From Welwitschia mirabilis (taxonomy: Eukaryota; Gnetophyta; Gnetopsida; Welwitschiales), in contig JBOZIK010000001.1 of assembly GCA_051453625.1 (NCBI GenBank), positions 236,871,544 to 236,935,543 on the forward strand: a stretch of 64,000 nt of DNA. The letters run 5' to 3'. The notes beneath the pieces are model-generated. The model was not told where the DNA came from. It ran no database searches and worked only from the letters and a program-made list of their open reading frames with translations. The first letter of the stretch is position 1. The number at the start of each line of letters is the position of its first letter. Shown piece after piece: positions 22,540 to 34,620 of this stretch. The position numbers were made by a program, and so were the translations under genes.

Positions 22540-23560
22540 ATAAAATTTACAAGATATTATTTTGAGGTGAGGACAAAAATAAGTGGTTAATTACTAGATG
22601 ACATGAGATCCATCAAAGGAAGTATGTCTATGATCATTAAAAAGTTCTTATGACTCAAAGGAAAATTTATCTTCGACATGAAGGTTTAAATCTTACTTAA
22701 TAAATAAACATGATATGAAAACATTTTATTCATTAAAATGTTAAAAATAAGATAAGGATTCTATGTATAATGGATCATGCATGGGTTATTCTTTAATGTT
22801 CTACTCTTTATAAGGTTTACAAAAATACCCATCCTTAAATACATGACTCTTCTCAAGTAATTACTCATCTTCTAATAGGTCCTCACTAGTTTCTTTCTCA
22901 TCTTTAAAGAGTGCGATTTGAGTTTTATTTATTTGAGTATTATTACTCTTTTTAGGATTCTTAGGATTAGGTTCTAAGGATGTAGGAAGCTTCTATTCTT
23001 CTTGTTGGGTAAGTGTTTTAAATATTTAAGTAGTGGTTTGATTTAATTATTGCAAAATTTGCTTAAGTATTTGGAAGGTAGAAGAGGTTTATTGGTTGAA
23101 ATGTTGTTGTATGTTATTAATGTGGTATTGGACATCCATGAATTTCTTAAGGGTGTGTTCCAAGAAGTTTGAAGAGGATTGTTAAGTTTTTGGAAATGAA
23201 GAATATTAATTAGCAGAAGAAGATTATAACGAAGGATGTTTACGAAAAAAATAAAGGAAAAGAATTAGAAGAAGAAGGAAATTCATAAGATGATGAGGTA
23301 TGGAGCTCATAAACCATGATGGAAGACATGAACTCAAACTCCTCATGATAAAAGTAAGGATCTTAAAGATTTAAATCATGAAAATAAGATGAAGGTAAAA
23401 TGATAGAACTCCATGGATGTGCATAAGAAGGTCGAGTAATGCATGAAGGGGGATCTAAATATCAACATTAAAGGTAATTATTGATAGTTTGCTTAGGTTG
23501 AGGATTAGATAGAAAATGAGTTTTGTGATTTTGAATAAAAGAGTGAGGATTATCGTTCAT
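22540..23560 (-). pseudogene. gag: Gypsy F gag remnant
   Basis: On the minus strand it begins near 23,558 with MNDNPHSFIQNHKTHF, runs through a Ser-rich part, and then reads FLEHTLKKFMDVQYHI and QQHFNQ near 23,140. An Asn/Lys-rich tail follows (EPNPKNPKKSN, 22,960). The EETLKQFM..TQ..IQ type of helix followed by KLPSQP.PNPKN is characteristic of the C-terminal half of Athila/Tat gag. The Retrotrans_gag core seen in G2 is not found here. Stops occur throughout. Confidence 0.6.
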
Positions 23561-24404
23561 GTGGAGTCTATTGATGTATGCATTATGTAGAAGATATCAA
23601 GATGATACAAATGTTTGATTTACTAAATACAAAAGACTTATAACACAAGAAGCCAATGGTGCTGATGAGGAAAGGTGACGACACTGGTAATTTAGCATAA
23701 AAAACATTTGGTCAAAGATGAAAATGTAATACTAAGGATGATTGACAACATGGAATAAAAAGTTTGTTATGGATGATAGACAGGTAAGGACAAGATGTAA
23801 GATGAAGAGAAGGGATAATGCAAGAATAAAAATCTACAATGCAATGCAATATAATAAGTAAAAATACAAGAATTAAGAATGCAAGTAATAAAGCACTTCC
23901 CTAAGATTGTTTCTAATGAAGTCCTTCTTCAAAAATTATCTTCAACTATTTGTTGAAGAAGTAACTTGAGATAAAGAAGGGAAGATATGAGAGAAGAGAT
24001 GAAAGAGAGAATAATAATAAAAGAAAGAATTTTTGTTGATTTTTCTTAATGTCTTTTCTTTAAATCTATAAAAGATCAACCCCTGCAAGAAAATTTGATA
24101 CACTATTTTAGATAATCTTAATAAGAAAAGGAAAGGAAAAAAAGGGAAAAATAAAAGTAAGAATTTAAAAAAACTTTAAAAAAAGAAAAAATAAAAGAAT
24201 AAAGGAAAAATAAAGAGAAGAAAATATTTTAAAAAAAGGAAAATAAAGTATAAGGTGCACTAGAATGGGACCACTATAAAATAAAAGAGAAAATTAAAAA
24301 TTAGAAAAAGAAAAAGGAAAAGGACAAAACAAGAACTCAAAAATAAGTAAAAGAAACTAAAATCAAATGTGTGTACTCCACTGTAGCTACTATGCTATTC
24401 GATT
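23561..24404 (-). other. Leader of gypsy F with purine-rich block
   Basis: Untranslated leader between PBS and gag. From about 24,120 to 24,350 the + strand is almost entirely A and G, so the transcript would be pyrimidine-rich. No coding content. Confidence 0.6.
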
Positions 24405-24420
24405 ACTGGAAATGGCACCA
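24405..24420 (-). other. Primer binding site of gypsy F
   Basis: The minus strand reads TGGTGCCATTTCCAGT. Known Athila/Tat elements have TGGCGCCGTTGCCGGG here, and each difference but one is a transition. The following bases (AGCATAGTAGC on the minus strand) are shared with G1 and G2. Confidence 0.8.
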
Positions 24421-24422
24421 AA

Positions 24423-25836
24423 AAGATATTCTTGATGAAATTTGGCTATGATTATATCTATCATTAATATATAGTAATTCACAACATCATGCTAGGGATA
24501 TAAATCTTGTATAGCGAAACCCAACCTTAACCAAGAATACTAGGAATTCCATTTTTAGTACAGCCCTAGTGTTGTCCTTCCTCAGAGATAGATGACAAAA
24601 GCTATTAGTAAAATAAGCATAAAAGTAGAGAGTAGTAAAGAGTAAAATGATATTAGAGATTTAAGAATAGGACATACCATTCAAAATAACATAACAACTT
24701 TATGGAAAAATATAAGTACTTAAAACAAAAACACGTAGCTTTACTTCCAACTCCTTTACAATGATATAATCCACTATGATCATGAATATTTCATTAATAT
24801 AATCTAAAGCACAATGGAATAATCTCATCCGTCATAGACATAAGTGTGATATATCTAAGCCATCTATCCTTCACAACAAGAATAAAATAAGCATGACAAT
24901 TAAGAGTCTTCCAAAATCCATTAAATAAGCATTTAGGTAATGAAAGCTAGAATGTAGAAAAAAAAAATCACCAAAATAAATCTTAAAGTAAGAGTATCAC
25001 TCAACCAATCTCTAGTATAACAAGTATGCCATTCATAACTTGATATCAAAGTAATACATCAAGAGCATGTAGTACTTTATTATCAAAACAAGTAAAGCAT
25101 ACAATTTGAAAATGTACTCATGCTAAACCAAGAAGCATCATAGCTCATCCTTATGAGAGGCTTAAAAAGAACTCATCACTAAATATTCAATCTCTTTAAA
25201 ATATCGTAATGAAAGTAACCTCCTTAAAATGAAGTAAGGAAGGATATTTATAGGCCTGAATTAGGATTTTCAAGACCTAATGGAATCATTTCAAAGAATG
25301 CCCAAAATACATAAAATAATTCTTTAGTTATGGGACCAAATTAAGGGATTATTCTTAGAAAATATTCCTTATTTATCTTCCATTTTTAAAAATGATGGAA
25401 ATGAATTGCTTTCATTCATAAGACTCAGGAATGTAAGAATGATATTGTTTTTCTCCAAGAAGCTATCATCGCCATGCCTAGAACTAGCACTGCCATTAAC
25501 TATGCTCAGCATAGCTCCATCTCCTATCAAAATGCTTTTGATGTTATGTTCATCCCATAGAATGATAATGTTTAAGNNNNNNNNNNNNNNNNNNNNNNNN
25601 NNNNNNNNNNNNNNNNNNNNNNNNNNNNNNNNNNNNNNNNNNNNNNNNNNNNNNNNNNNNNNNNNNNNNNNNNNNNTCATCCTATAGAATGATAATGTTT
25701 AAGCATATTAGTAGTAAAATAAAAGTTTCATGGATTTAAGTGAAAGAAAAGAATAAAAATACCATGATAATAAATTAAACTTACTAACAAGGACTTAATT
25801 CTTTAATACAAATGTTAATTTTGGAGTGTTATCATT
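24423..25836 (-). mobile_element. 5' LTR of gypsy F
   Basis: Partner of 18,383-19,690. The minus-strand TATA box CTATAAATA lies at 25,245-25,253. On the minus strand the LTR starts near TGATAACACTCC (25,834). A 100-N gap (25,577-25,676) is flanked by a 27-base duplicate. Confidence 0.8.
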
Positions 25837-25837
25837 T

Positions 25838-26780
25838 AGCTTGAGAAGAACACAAGTAGGAGAACTCTTAAGAGATCATTTTAGTAGTCTCAATTTATAG
25901 GATCTTATAGCTCTTTCTCCATGAAGAATGGTTTCCATGTTATAGTAAAGATAATTGGTAGGATTGATAGGAACTTGTTATGATTGAAGAAGAGTAGAGA
26001 CACAGTCTATGAAGGGAAGGTACTAGAGAGTAGTGAGGACTTCCATCTATTATATTCTGAGAACACATCAGAGATAGAGAAGTCTTTAGCATTTAGAGAT
26101 ACTAATTATGACTTAGGTAGGCTTAAGGAGTTAAAGGAGTTAGTTGTCTCTGAGTCATAGAATAAGGTAGCATAGGCTTAAGGATAGGATTAATCTTTGA
26201 CACTATAACATTAGATAGATTTAGATGGTTCAGATGATAAGCCTCTTATTTTTCATAATTCTCATCATAAAATTCCCATCCATTATCTTATCTAGACATC
26301 TTCACCACCATCAGCTTCATTATCACCCGCATCTCCTTTAGTGCCTCTCTTACATTCATCACCACCACTACCATTTCTAATTCATGCTTCTCCACTTAGT
26401 TTAGCTCCATCCTTTGAATTTGGTTTCATTGCTACTACTAGTCTTTTTAGTATCTCCTTCAACACTTAGACATATACCCATATGAGAAGACATGTCTCAC
26501 AGGGTTGTCAAGAGTCACCATAAAGGCCATCCTAGAAATAAGATACTTCGCCATCTATTTCATCCTCTTTCTAGACTATTTAAACTTCCATTACTTATGA
26601 TAATGATAATAAAAATAATAATGCAGGGCAAGGAGATTGTTATACTAGTGACTTCATTCTTAGTGATTAGGATGTTTGTTCTATTTAAAAAGGGAGAAAA
26701 GATGGAAAATCTATCATGGAATTTATATGAGTCTAAAGCCAATATACTTAAGATTTGAGTTGAATCATCTCACGCGTGAT
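25838..26780 (+). pseudogene. Extra ORF of copia A, 3' part
   Basis: It continues the ORF broken at 18,382. GAAGAACACAAGTAGGAGAA matches the B sequence near 15,368. Further on it has the Ser/Pro/His-rich section (26,260-26,420), and near 26,675-26,755 the ending YLKREKRW / NLSWNLYESKANIL, which matches KKGGEY and LGILYEPREHD in B. Frames shift several times. Confidence 0.75.
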
Positions 26781-27126
26781 ATCATTCTCGATGCTTACTT
26801 CTGCATTTTTACACACATGATGTTATCTTGTATATTACTCTTGTTATTGTATCAAAAATTACTTCATTGTTTATTAGACTATGAATTTATCATTATTATA
26901 TTACACTTTTTCCCCTTACTCTGATTATGTCTTATTGGACATATCATGCAATGTTTCTACACTTCTTTTGATGAAAGTCATACTTTAATTAGATATTTTA
27001 AAATTTTTATACTAAACAGTAATATGATTTTGATTTACTTTTGATTTTATATTATCCTTATTATAACTATTAAAGATTGCACTACTAGAATTTTCTAGAT
27101 TTTGGACTTTCTAAAAAATGGGGAGA
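26781..27126 (+). other. 3' untranslated region and polypurine tract of copia A
   Basis: No coding content. It ends with AAAAAATGGGGAGA (27,113-27,126), a well-kept polypurine tract. Confidence 0.7.
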
Positions 27127-28522
27127 TTATTGAAAAAAAACCTAGTTTTGATGATTTCACTTGTCAAATACAATTTATTTTAGTATGTAAATAGGTACTA
27201 AAGATATCCCCCAGGTTTAAAGGATACCTTGAATGAAAGTAAAAATTATAGTTAACAAAATGAATTTCTAAGGTGCAATGCAAGATCTTATTAAGTAATT
27301 CATCAAGTTTAGATAAGATTGACCATAGATATCTACAATATTAAAAATGTTTAACACAAAGACATCTAGAGGATTAAGACATCTATATTAAACATGAACC
27401 TAAATTAGAAGAAAAGACATCTATCCTAAAAGTGAACCTAAATTAAAAGAAAATACATCTATCATAAGAAAGACATCTATGATGATCTAAAAGAGGTAAC
27501 AGGTGATAGTTTGTATTAATAGGATTATAATAAAGGTTTATTTATTGTTTAGGGATCTAGAAATGTTATACACAATGAATTATCAATTATAGAGGGTTAA
27601 ATAATTAGTGCTTTGAAGCTTAGTGAAATCTAGATACGTTGGTTGAAGACATCTATCATGTAAAAGATGTCTGTCTTAAAGATGTCTCAATAACATTAAA
27701 GATGCCTATTTTTAAGAAATGGTATAAAATAAAAATATTAATTAAACATTAAAAACTATCCTTTTATAGTCTTTATACAACATTTAAAATACTTCAAAAT
27801 GATTATTATTTTAGTATAATATACTATATTACCCTAGAAGTATAAAAGGAATAAAGAAAAAAATTTGAATAAATTTTGGGAAGATCATTTTTGGAATCAT
27901 ATAGGCCAATATATCTTGAATTTAACTAAAGGGCACTCATACTAAAGATGTCTAACAATTTTATGCTCATCCAACCTTATTGATGCTCTAACATCTAATT
28001 CACATAAGTGATTACATTAGAGAATAAATTAAGAAATAATACTTAATACATCTATTTGGGCTTATTATTCTCTTATTCAAGTTTTTCATATTTCTCTATT
28101 AGACTATCAGATTTATTAAATTATTTATTTCAAAGTCTAAAATAATTTTTATCAATCTCTCTTTCTAATGTTCCTTCTTGGGGATTCCAAGGTATAAGGA
28201 AATCCTTGCACAAGTTTGCTTCTTGTGATTGATTAAGTGCTTGGGAGTACTATTAGAATTTTATTTTTTATGATTTTTGAGGGAAATATAGTGCTATCTT
28301 GAGAGGATAATCTTAGTTTATTATAAGGTTGGTGATGCTCCTAAACCATTATTTTGTTGGTTAAGGATATCTAGAGGTATGAAGCAAAGCTATCCTCTAT
28401 GTGTGGATATGCTCATGTTGAGGAATAATATAAATTGGTAAGATTTTCTTTTTTTAGTTTGTTAATTGGATACTATTTTGTAAAACCTATTCACCCCTTC
28501 CATCTGAGTTCAAGGATCCTCA
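27127..28522 (+). mobile_element. 3' LTR of copia A
   Basis: It begins TTATTGAAAAAAAACC right after the polypurine tract and contains the AGACATCT word cluster (27,330-27,720). It has a single copy of the unit that is triplicated in B, and ends GGATCCTCA. It resembles the 5' LTR of copia C (49,481-50,893) more than that of B in layout and length (about 1.4 kb). Confidence 0.8.
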
Positions 28523-29400
28523 TGTATATAATAATGAAACTAGATTACTTATTTACAATAGCTAATATTGTATTAATGTGTCAGTTTAAATATAAAGTAT
28601 ATGTATCCATAATAATATCCAATTCAAGCTATTACAATGATGAAAGTAATCAATATCAAAGATAAATAATGGAAACTAAAATACAAGAGATATAAAAATA
28701 AGCCTATTTTATTTTATTACAAGTGCTTTAAATCTTACACTCTAAATGAGACTTTGTGGTACTTTTCCACTAGGACAATGGGCTATTACAGTAATTCTTA
28801 GCCTCAATATTGGCATAATGTTATGCTCAAATCTCTAATAGTTCAATAGTAATTATAATAGATAGATAGAAGATAATATAGAGGTATGAGATGATGAAAA
28901 TAAGGTAATGGAAGTTTATAATTTAGCTTATACAAGTCAAATGATCAAGTGTCCAAAAGGTTATATAAGTGTCAAATCAAATACAACATATAGAAAACTC
29001 ATTTTTGACTATTATTAAACTAAAGTGTCCATTGTTATAGCCATTAGAATTAATGGGAATAAATAGGAATACTTCCAATAGTTATTTTAACTATTAAGCT
29101 AACTGTTCAACAATTATAATTATCAAAACTTGAGATCCTGATGGTTGGCTTCTATTGAAAGGTAGTTGATTTGATGGTGAAAGTGTTTTTACTAGTTTTT
29201 TGCATTTTTAGTTAGACACCTCAACATCATTAGTTGACCAAAGAAGATACTAGGTGATTTAACCATTTAGTCTCCACTGGTTAACTGCCTATCAATCCTT
29301 TAAATCCTTATAAAACTTTAGTAGTTTAAGTTTGTCCTTTTGCATTTAAATCTTCATCTCCTTGGGATCCATGATTTCTTACATAACCACATAAAATATT
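28523..29400 (-). mobile_element. Copia-like LTR J
   Basis: No coding content. Read on the minus strand it has LTR layout: a U3 with repeated GTTAAC/AACNGTT-type words (29,060-29,290), a TATA-like TTATATAAC at 28,964-28,972, then a long AT-rich R/U5 ending in ATATACA exactly where the copia A LTR ends. The right border is uncertain and no PBS or partner LTR was found. Confidence 0.4.
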
Positions 29401-30724
29401 AGTTTCAAATGTGATGAATTTGATTTGTGATCAATTTATAAGTAAGAGGTGAAAAAATCTTCTCTTTTTTCATTGATGATAACCAAATCCATAAGTAGTG
29501 TCCCGATTGATTATGCTTTCCCTTAGACTATGTTCTTTTTGAATCAACATTTATAGTTTAAAGATATTATTATATAGGTATAATAACATAAATTTTATGT
29601 TTAGAGTTAAAATTATTAAGTAAATAAATGTACCAATAAGTGCATAGCAATAAAATTTGCCTAAGGAATTATTAGACATTACATAAGTAATTTATAAGTT
29701 TCAAAAATACATTTTACATAGTATTTCTAATTGTAATGAGTGAGCATAGAGGTATAGAACATAATAACGTGAGTGAATAAGCCATGTAAACATAATAGAT
29801 AGACATGTCATCATGTTTGTATAATCATTGCATAAGAAATTATATGATAACAAAAAATCAATAAGATCTAACCTGCTTATCAAATTCAAACCTAAGAATT
29901 AAAATGTGAATATGCTAGTGAACAAGAAAGGCATATAACATATATATCAGGAAGGTCATGTATTATCATGTAAGGCACATGGTAAAAATAAAAGCACATG
30001 AGAAATGCTGATGATATGTAAGTGTTATTTATAATCATCTATTCATATTACATAGGAAATAACATAAAACATCTATCTTTACTGCATAAAAAATAATGCT
30101 AATCATCTATCCATATTGTAAAAAATTCAAAAAAATGCTAATAATTCAGAAATAGTCTATAATATATTTCTCTTTATCATCAATGACAAGAAAAAAAGTG
30201 CACATAATATTAGCACATGTTCATAGTAAAATAATAAACATAAAAAAGCATAAGAGTAGAGTAAAGAAATATGTCTAAATGATATATCCAAAGACAACAT
30301 GCATAAGAAAAGAAATGATATTACCTAGATAACATAGAATACTCATAATGATATATTAATAAAACTCCAAGTCTAATTGAGTCATAAAAATATTATCAGT
30401 AAAGCCATGCAGAGAGAGAGATAAAGGTGATAAGGATGGTCTAGAAGACAAATGTGTACCTAATGAAGAAGAAAGTGTATCCCATTAAAAGCATTTTTGG
30501 AGATACTAAAAGCGATATGAAGCCCTCTAAATATCTCTATACTTAATAAAGATAAAATAAACAGAGTCTTATCCTTACAAGCTCGCTGGTTGTGCTCTAA
30601 TCTTTCATCCTTATTATCACTGATATTCACCTCATTTTATTCCTTCTATTTATCTTCTTATTTCTCGTACTATGGCTACATTTTGTTTCCTCCTCCTCCT
30701 TCTCTTCTTTATAATAGAAATTAC
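29401..30724. other. No gene recognised (AT-rich, probably repeat-derived)
   Basis: I find no protein motif on either strand. A minus-strand string ATTAGAGCACAACCAGC near 30,585-30,602 recalls the bases after a copia or chromovirus primer site, but no LTR can be attached to it. A CT-rich block at 30,680-30,720 precedes the 10-N gap. Confidence 0.4.
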
Positions 30725-30734
30725 NNNNNNNNNN

Positions 30735-32408
30735 ATGGTGACATTAACAAAATTATAATAATAGTTTTAATCCTATAATGAATCTAACAAAACATGAAAT
30801 CAAGTTTTCAGAAATTAATGAACTTTGGTTTATGACATAAAAAAACAAACATGATCTACAAGTCTAACTTGGCTTTTCCACTAACCATGTTTGCTTTGAT
30901 AATTAGCTATAATTTCTAAAACATAAGCTTCAAATCATCAAGTCATAATGGCTCAGATGTCATGACATAATCTCATTCACCACATGAGTGTTAGTGAATT
31001 TAATCATTACTTCAGTCCTTTAAAACCCTTTATGAGAATAGAAAGCAAGTACAAATGTACTTAAAATCTATAAGATAATGTGACTATAACTAAATGTTAA
31101 CTTTAGAGAATTCACTTAGCTTAAAAGATCTTGATAATGTATTCTCACCTTAGGATTAATAGTATCATGTTAATGTGCACTAAAAATTAGAATATAAACT
31201 ACTACTATAATACTAAAGCTAAGAAAGAGCCTTACTTAAGAACTAATATGCACTAGAAATTGAAAAATGAAAAACTTATTATTATATTAATTCAAGTAAT
31301 ACATTATAATGAGAAAGGAAGATGAAGACAAAATGGAGTCCTCAAACTAGCCTCAAAATAAGTAAACTCTTAAGCGATGTTCTTAGAAAGCCATAACATC
31401 TTGATGCTCCAAGCATTCCCAGTACATTTAATTAATTAAAGATATTTTATAATGAGGATTCAAGAATATTTTATAGATGATGGAAGGATTAGGAACATTT
31501 GGCTTGTACTGATTCATGGCATTAACATAAGGGGAGTTACACTTTTGAGCAATTACTTAAGTAAAATGAAAAATTTATTCTTGTGTTAATTCAAGTAATA
31601 CATTACAATGAGAGAGGAAGATGAAGATAAAATGGAGTTCTCAAACTAGCCTTCAAATAAGTCAACTCTTAATAGATGTACTTAAAAAGCCATAACATCT
31701 TGATGCTCCAAGTGTTCCCACTACATTAGATTAACTAAAGATCTTTTATAAGTAGGATTCAAGAATCTTTTATAGATGAGGGAAGGACTAGGAACATTTA
31801 GCTTGTATTGATTCATGACATTTATATAAAGGGGGTTACACTTTTGAGTAGCTACTTAAGTAGAAAGTTACAAATTTTTTCATGTAGCCTTAAAGAAGAT
31901 TCTTTGTCTTTTGAAAAAGAGGTGATGACATAACCTTTGGATGAGGATGTAACTACTACTAGATACTATTTCATGTGTCTTCTGCATCATTATCCTTGGT
32001 ATTGTTATAGTTATTATGATGTGTAATCTTGTTCTTCTACTGTGTGTTGTCAAAGTTAAAGGCTTGTTCTGATTTATCATCTGACTAAGCCCATAGATGA
32101 AATATGATGAACTTCTCATAAAGATGGAAGAGCATGACTTTGAATGCATTCTACACTATAAGAATTATGATACTGTTAACTTAGATGATAATGCTGATAT
32201 TATCTCATGAATCTTCAGAAAATTACAGCATGTTCTTCATAAAGAAATGATTAATCTAAAAATGTTATGAAAAGGTTCATAATTTTCTAATTCATGATAA
32301 ATATGATAAAAGATTTAATTTTATGATAAAATGACTATGTTAATATCTTCACCTATGTTAAATTAATCAAATATACTTAGTTGGAATCTCAATTTTTACA
32401 TGTAAACT
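30735..32408 (-). mobile_element. Gypsy G array, LTR1
   Basis: It aligns with LTR2 and LTR3. Its high-coordinate end CAATTTTTACATGTAAAC gives, on the minus strand, a start of the form TGTTTACATG. The low end is cut by a 10-N gap at 30,725-30,734. It is longer than LTR3 because a 299-bp segment with the TATA box is present twice. Confidence 0.8.
31263..31861 (-). repeat. 299-bp tandem duplication containing the core promoter, in LTR1
   Basis: Units 31,263-31,562 and 31,563-31,861 match over their whole length with moderate divergence. LTR3 has the segment once (about 48,590-48,900). Each unit holds the minus-strand TATA box TCTATAAAA (31,469-31,477 and 31,768-31,776, exactly 299 apart). Confidence 0.85.
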
Positions 32409-34349
32409 ATCATGTCCACTCTCACAAAGTTAAGCAAATTTTGTTAACTTAAATTAATCATGCAAAAAAAAAAATTACTAAGGTTAGTAAATAAATATAG
32501 ATGGATATTTACTGTGAGAATTATTTCTTTCGAAAATTTTCTAAATTTAGACATGTTTATTAAATTATTTATTATTTTTATTATTTTAAAAGTGACCTTT
32601 TTAATGATTATTCTCAAATGGTCAAGTTAAGAAAGAGGGGTTTTGGGAAAAGCTAAGTGAACTCTAATTAGTGTGACATTTCATCAACCCCTTCTTTATA
32701 GGAGTTTTAAACTTTGAGCCCTTGTCTCTTTTCCTTAAGGACTTCTTCAACTCTTAGGACTCTGTAAATTAATAAGAAAGATCTTAATCTTAAGGTCTAC
32801 CTTTTTTTCTGTAAGTTTAATATGGTTTAGAGTTTTATTTCTTTTATTGTAATTGTTTCTAATTCTTATTGCTATAACTTTTTTGTTTTATAAACTCTGC
32901 ACCGGTTTCTACAAACTTTGCTATCTTTGATGGGTTGTTTTATTTAGAAACTTTTCTTATTTATTTTTTGCTCTTATTACCCATCAAACTAACCCTTCTT
33001 AAGGAGTCTTATGTCTTTTACAACCTCTATTTACTGATTTTAGACTAAAAATTTCTAAAAAATACCCAAGGTATCTCAACTCTAAAATTTTTAGAGTAAA
33101 TTTTCTTAGGCCCTAAAGTAGAGCTCATTTTTTNNNNNNNNNNNNNNNNNNNNNNNNNNNNNNNNNNNNNNNNNNNNNNNNNNNNNNNNNNNNNNNNNNN
33201 NNNNNNNNNNNNNNNNNNNNNNNNNNNNNNNNNNNNNNNNNNNNNNNNNNNNNNNNNNNNNNNNNNNNNNNNNNNNNNNNNNNNNNNNNNNNNNNNNNNN
33301 NNNNNNNNNNNNNNNNNNNNNNNNNNNNNNNNNNNNNNNNNNNNNNNNNNNNNNNNNNNNNNNNNNNNNNNNNNNNNNNNNNNNNNNNNNNNNNNNNNNN
33401 NNNNNNNNNNNNNNNNNNNNNNNNNNNNNNNNNNNNNNNNNNNNNNNNNNNNNNNNNNNNNNNNNNNNNNNNNNNNNNNNNNNNNNNNNNNNNNNNNNNN
33501 NNNNNNNNNNNNNNNNNNNNNNNNNNNNNNNNNNNNNNNNNNNNNNNNNNNNNNNNNNNNNNNNNNNNNNNNNNNNNNNNNNNNNNNNNNNNNNNNNNNN
33601 NNNNNNNNNNNNNNNNNNNNNNNNNNNNNNNNNNNNNNNNNNNNNNNNNNNNNNNNNNNNNNNNNNNNNNNNNNNNNNNNNNNNNNNNNNNNNNNNNNNN
33701 NNNNNNNNNNNNNNNNNNNNNNNNNNNNNNNNNNNNNNNNNNNNNNNNNNNNNNNNNNNNNNNNNNNNNNNNNNNNNNNNNNNNNNNNNNNNNNNNNNNN
33801 NNNNNNNNNNNATTCTATTTGAAAACTTTTGGACCTTCTTGAAACCATCTTCCCTTATTTTGGGTCATACTATAAATTATATTTTTCATAGTTATCCTTC
33901 ATATATTTTGTTCTAGGTACAAGAGCTGCATAAGGATTTGGTACATCAAGTTCTGATGTTAGAAATTTGGAAAAGAAACTGCTGTGTACTTAAAATTTTG
34001 AGGTCTTACAATCATTACAATGTTAAAAACCTCATACTATGTTACTATTGGATGAGGAATTATTTTATGGGCCAATTTGTGGTGTCCTTGCACTTGTAAA
34101 TTTATTTATAGAAAAATATAAACCTATTGTAAACATATGTAATACTACTATTTTATGCTTAATGAGTGCTTTGTATTTTGTCTCACACTAGAGCTATTTA
34201 AGTTTGTGTACTAGTCTATTATAAATTTTATAATTATTTATATAAATACACCCACACTAAAAAAAAATTATCTCTATATTTTCATATTTTTTCCTTTTTA
34301 GCACTTTGTATTTTGTTTTTCTTTAGCATTTCTTAATTTGTAACTTCTT

Positions 34350-34620
34350 TAAAATTACTTTCAAAAATGCCTAAAATTTCAAAATGCCCATTAAAAGGAT
34401 AATAAAAGTTAAGATTAGTGCTATTGTATTTTTCTTATGAGTGTAGAAATTATTTTCATCCTTTTGTAATCCTGTAAAACTCTTTTAAAATAGTTTTTAG
34501 AAGTGCTTGAACTTTTGAAATGCTCACTAGATAAGTAAAATGGGGTTAAGATTGATGTTATTAGCTTTTTTATTATGGATGCAATGTAGAATTTTATTTT
34601 TATCATTTTTAGGGTCAGAA
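34350..34620. repeat. Two diverged copies of a ~136-bp unit
   Basis: TGCCTAAAATTTCAAAATGC (34,368) and TGCTTGAACTTTTGAAATGC (34,504) start matching stretches that continue through a TTAAGATT..TG.TATT block. The units lie in tandem. Confidence 0.55.

Larger units (their letters stand above)
18383..25836 (-). mobile_element. Gypsy element F (Athila/Tat-type), gag-only
   Basis: Two long direct repeats (18,383-19,690 and 24,423-25,836) are its LTRs. Beside the high-coordinate LTR lies, on the minus strand, TGGTGCCATTTCCAG, a decayed TGGCGCCGTTGCCGG primer site. That places the 5' LTR at the right and the element on the minus strand. A gag remnant is the only coding content I see. Internal length is about 4.7 kb, of which 944 bases are N. 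Five-base flanks TCTAG (left) and TTTAG (right) are a possible target-site duplication. Host sequence is the extra ORF of copia A. Confidence 0.8.
3171..28522 (+). mobile_element. Copia element A (Sirevirus-type), 5'-truncated, twice interrupted
   Basis: Own sequence: 3,171-6,616, 18,283-18,382 and 25,838-28,522. In order it holds the end of the integrase-RT linker, RT, RNase H, a spacer, an extra ORF, a 3' untranslated region, a polypurine tract and a 3' LTR. 5' LTR, gag, protease and integrase are missing; the left edge abuts the D LTR. Elements B and F interrupt the extra ORF, and the three pieces are collinear with the unbroken ORF of B at 14.5-16.3 kb. RT/RNase H follow the copia pattern, and an ORF after pol is a known trait of Sireviruses. 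Confidence 0.8.

Noticed and set aside
26492-26924. Three overlapping ORFs on both strands
   Set aside because: They are pieces and shadows of the 3' part of the copia A extra ORF, which shifts frame here.
30578-30602. Minus-strand string resembling the bases after a copia primer site
   Set aside because: The TGG start is missing and no LTR can be placed next to it.
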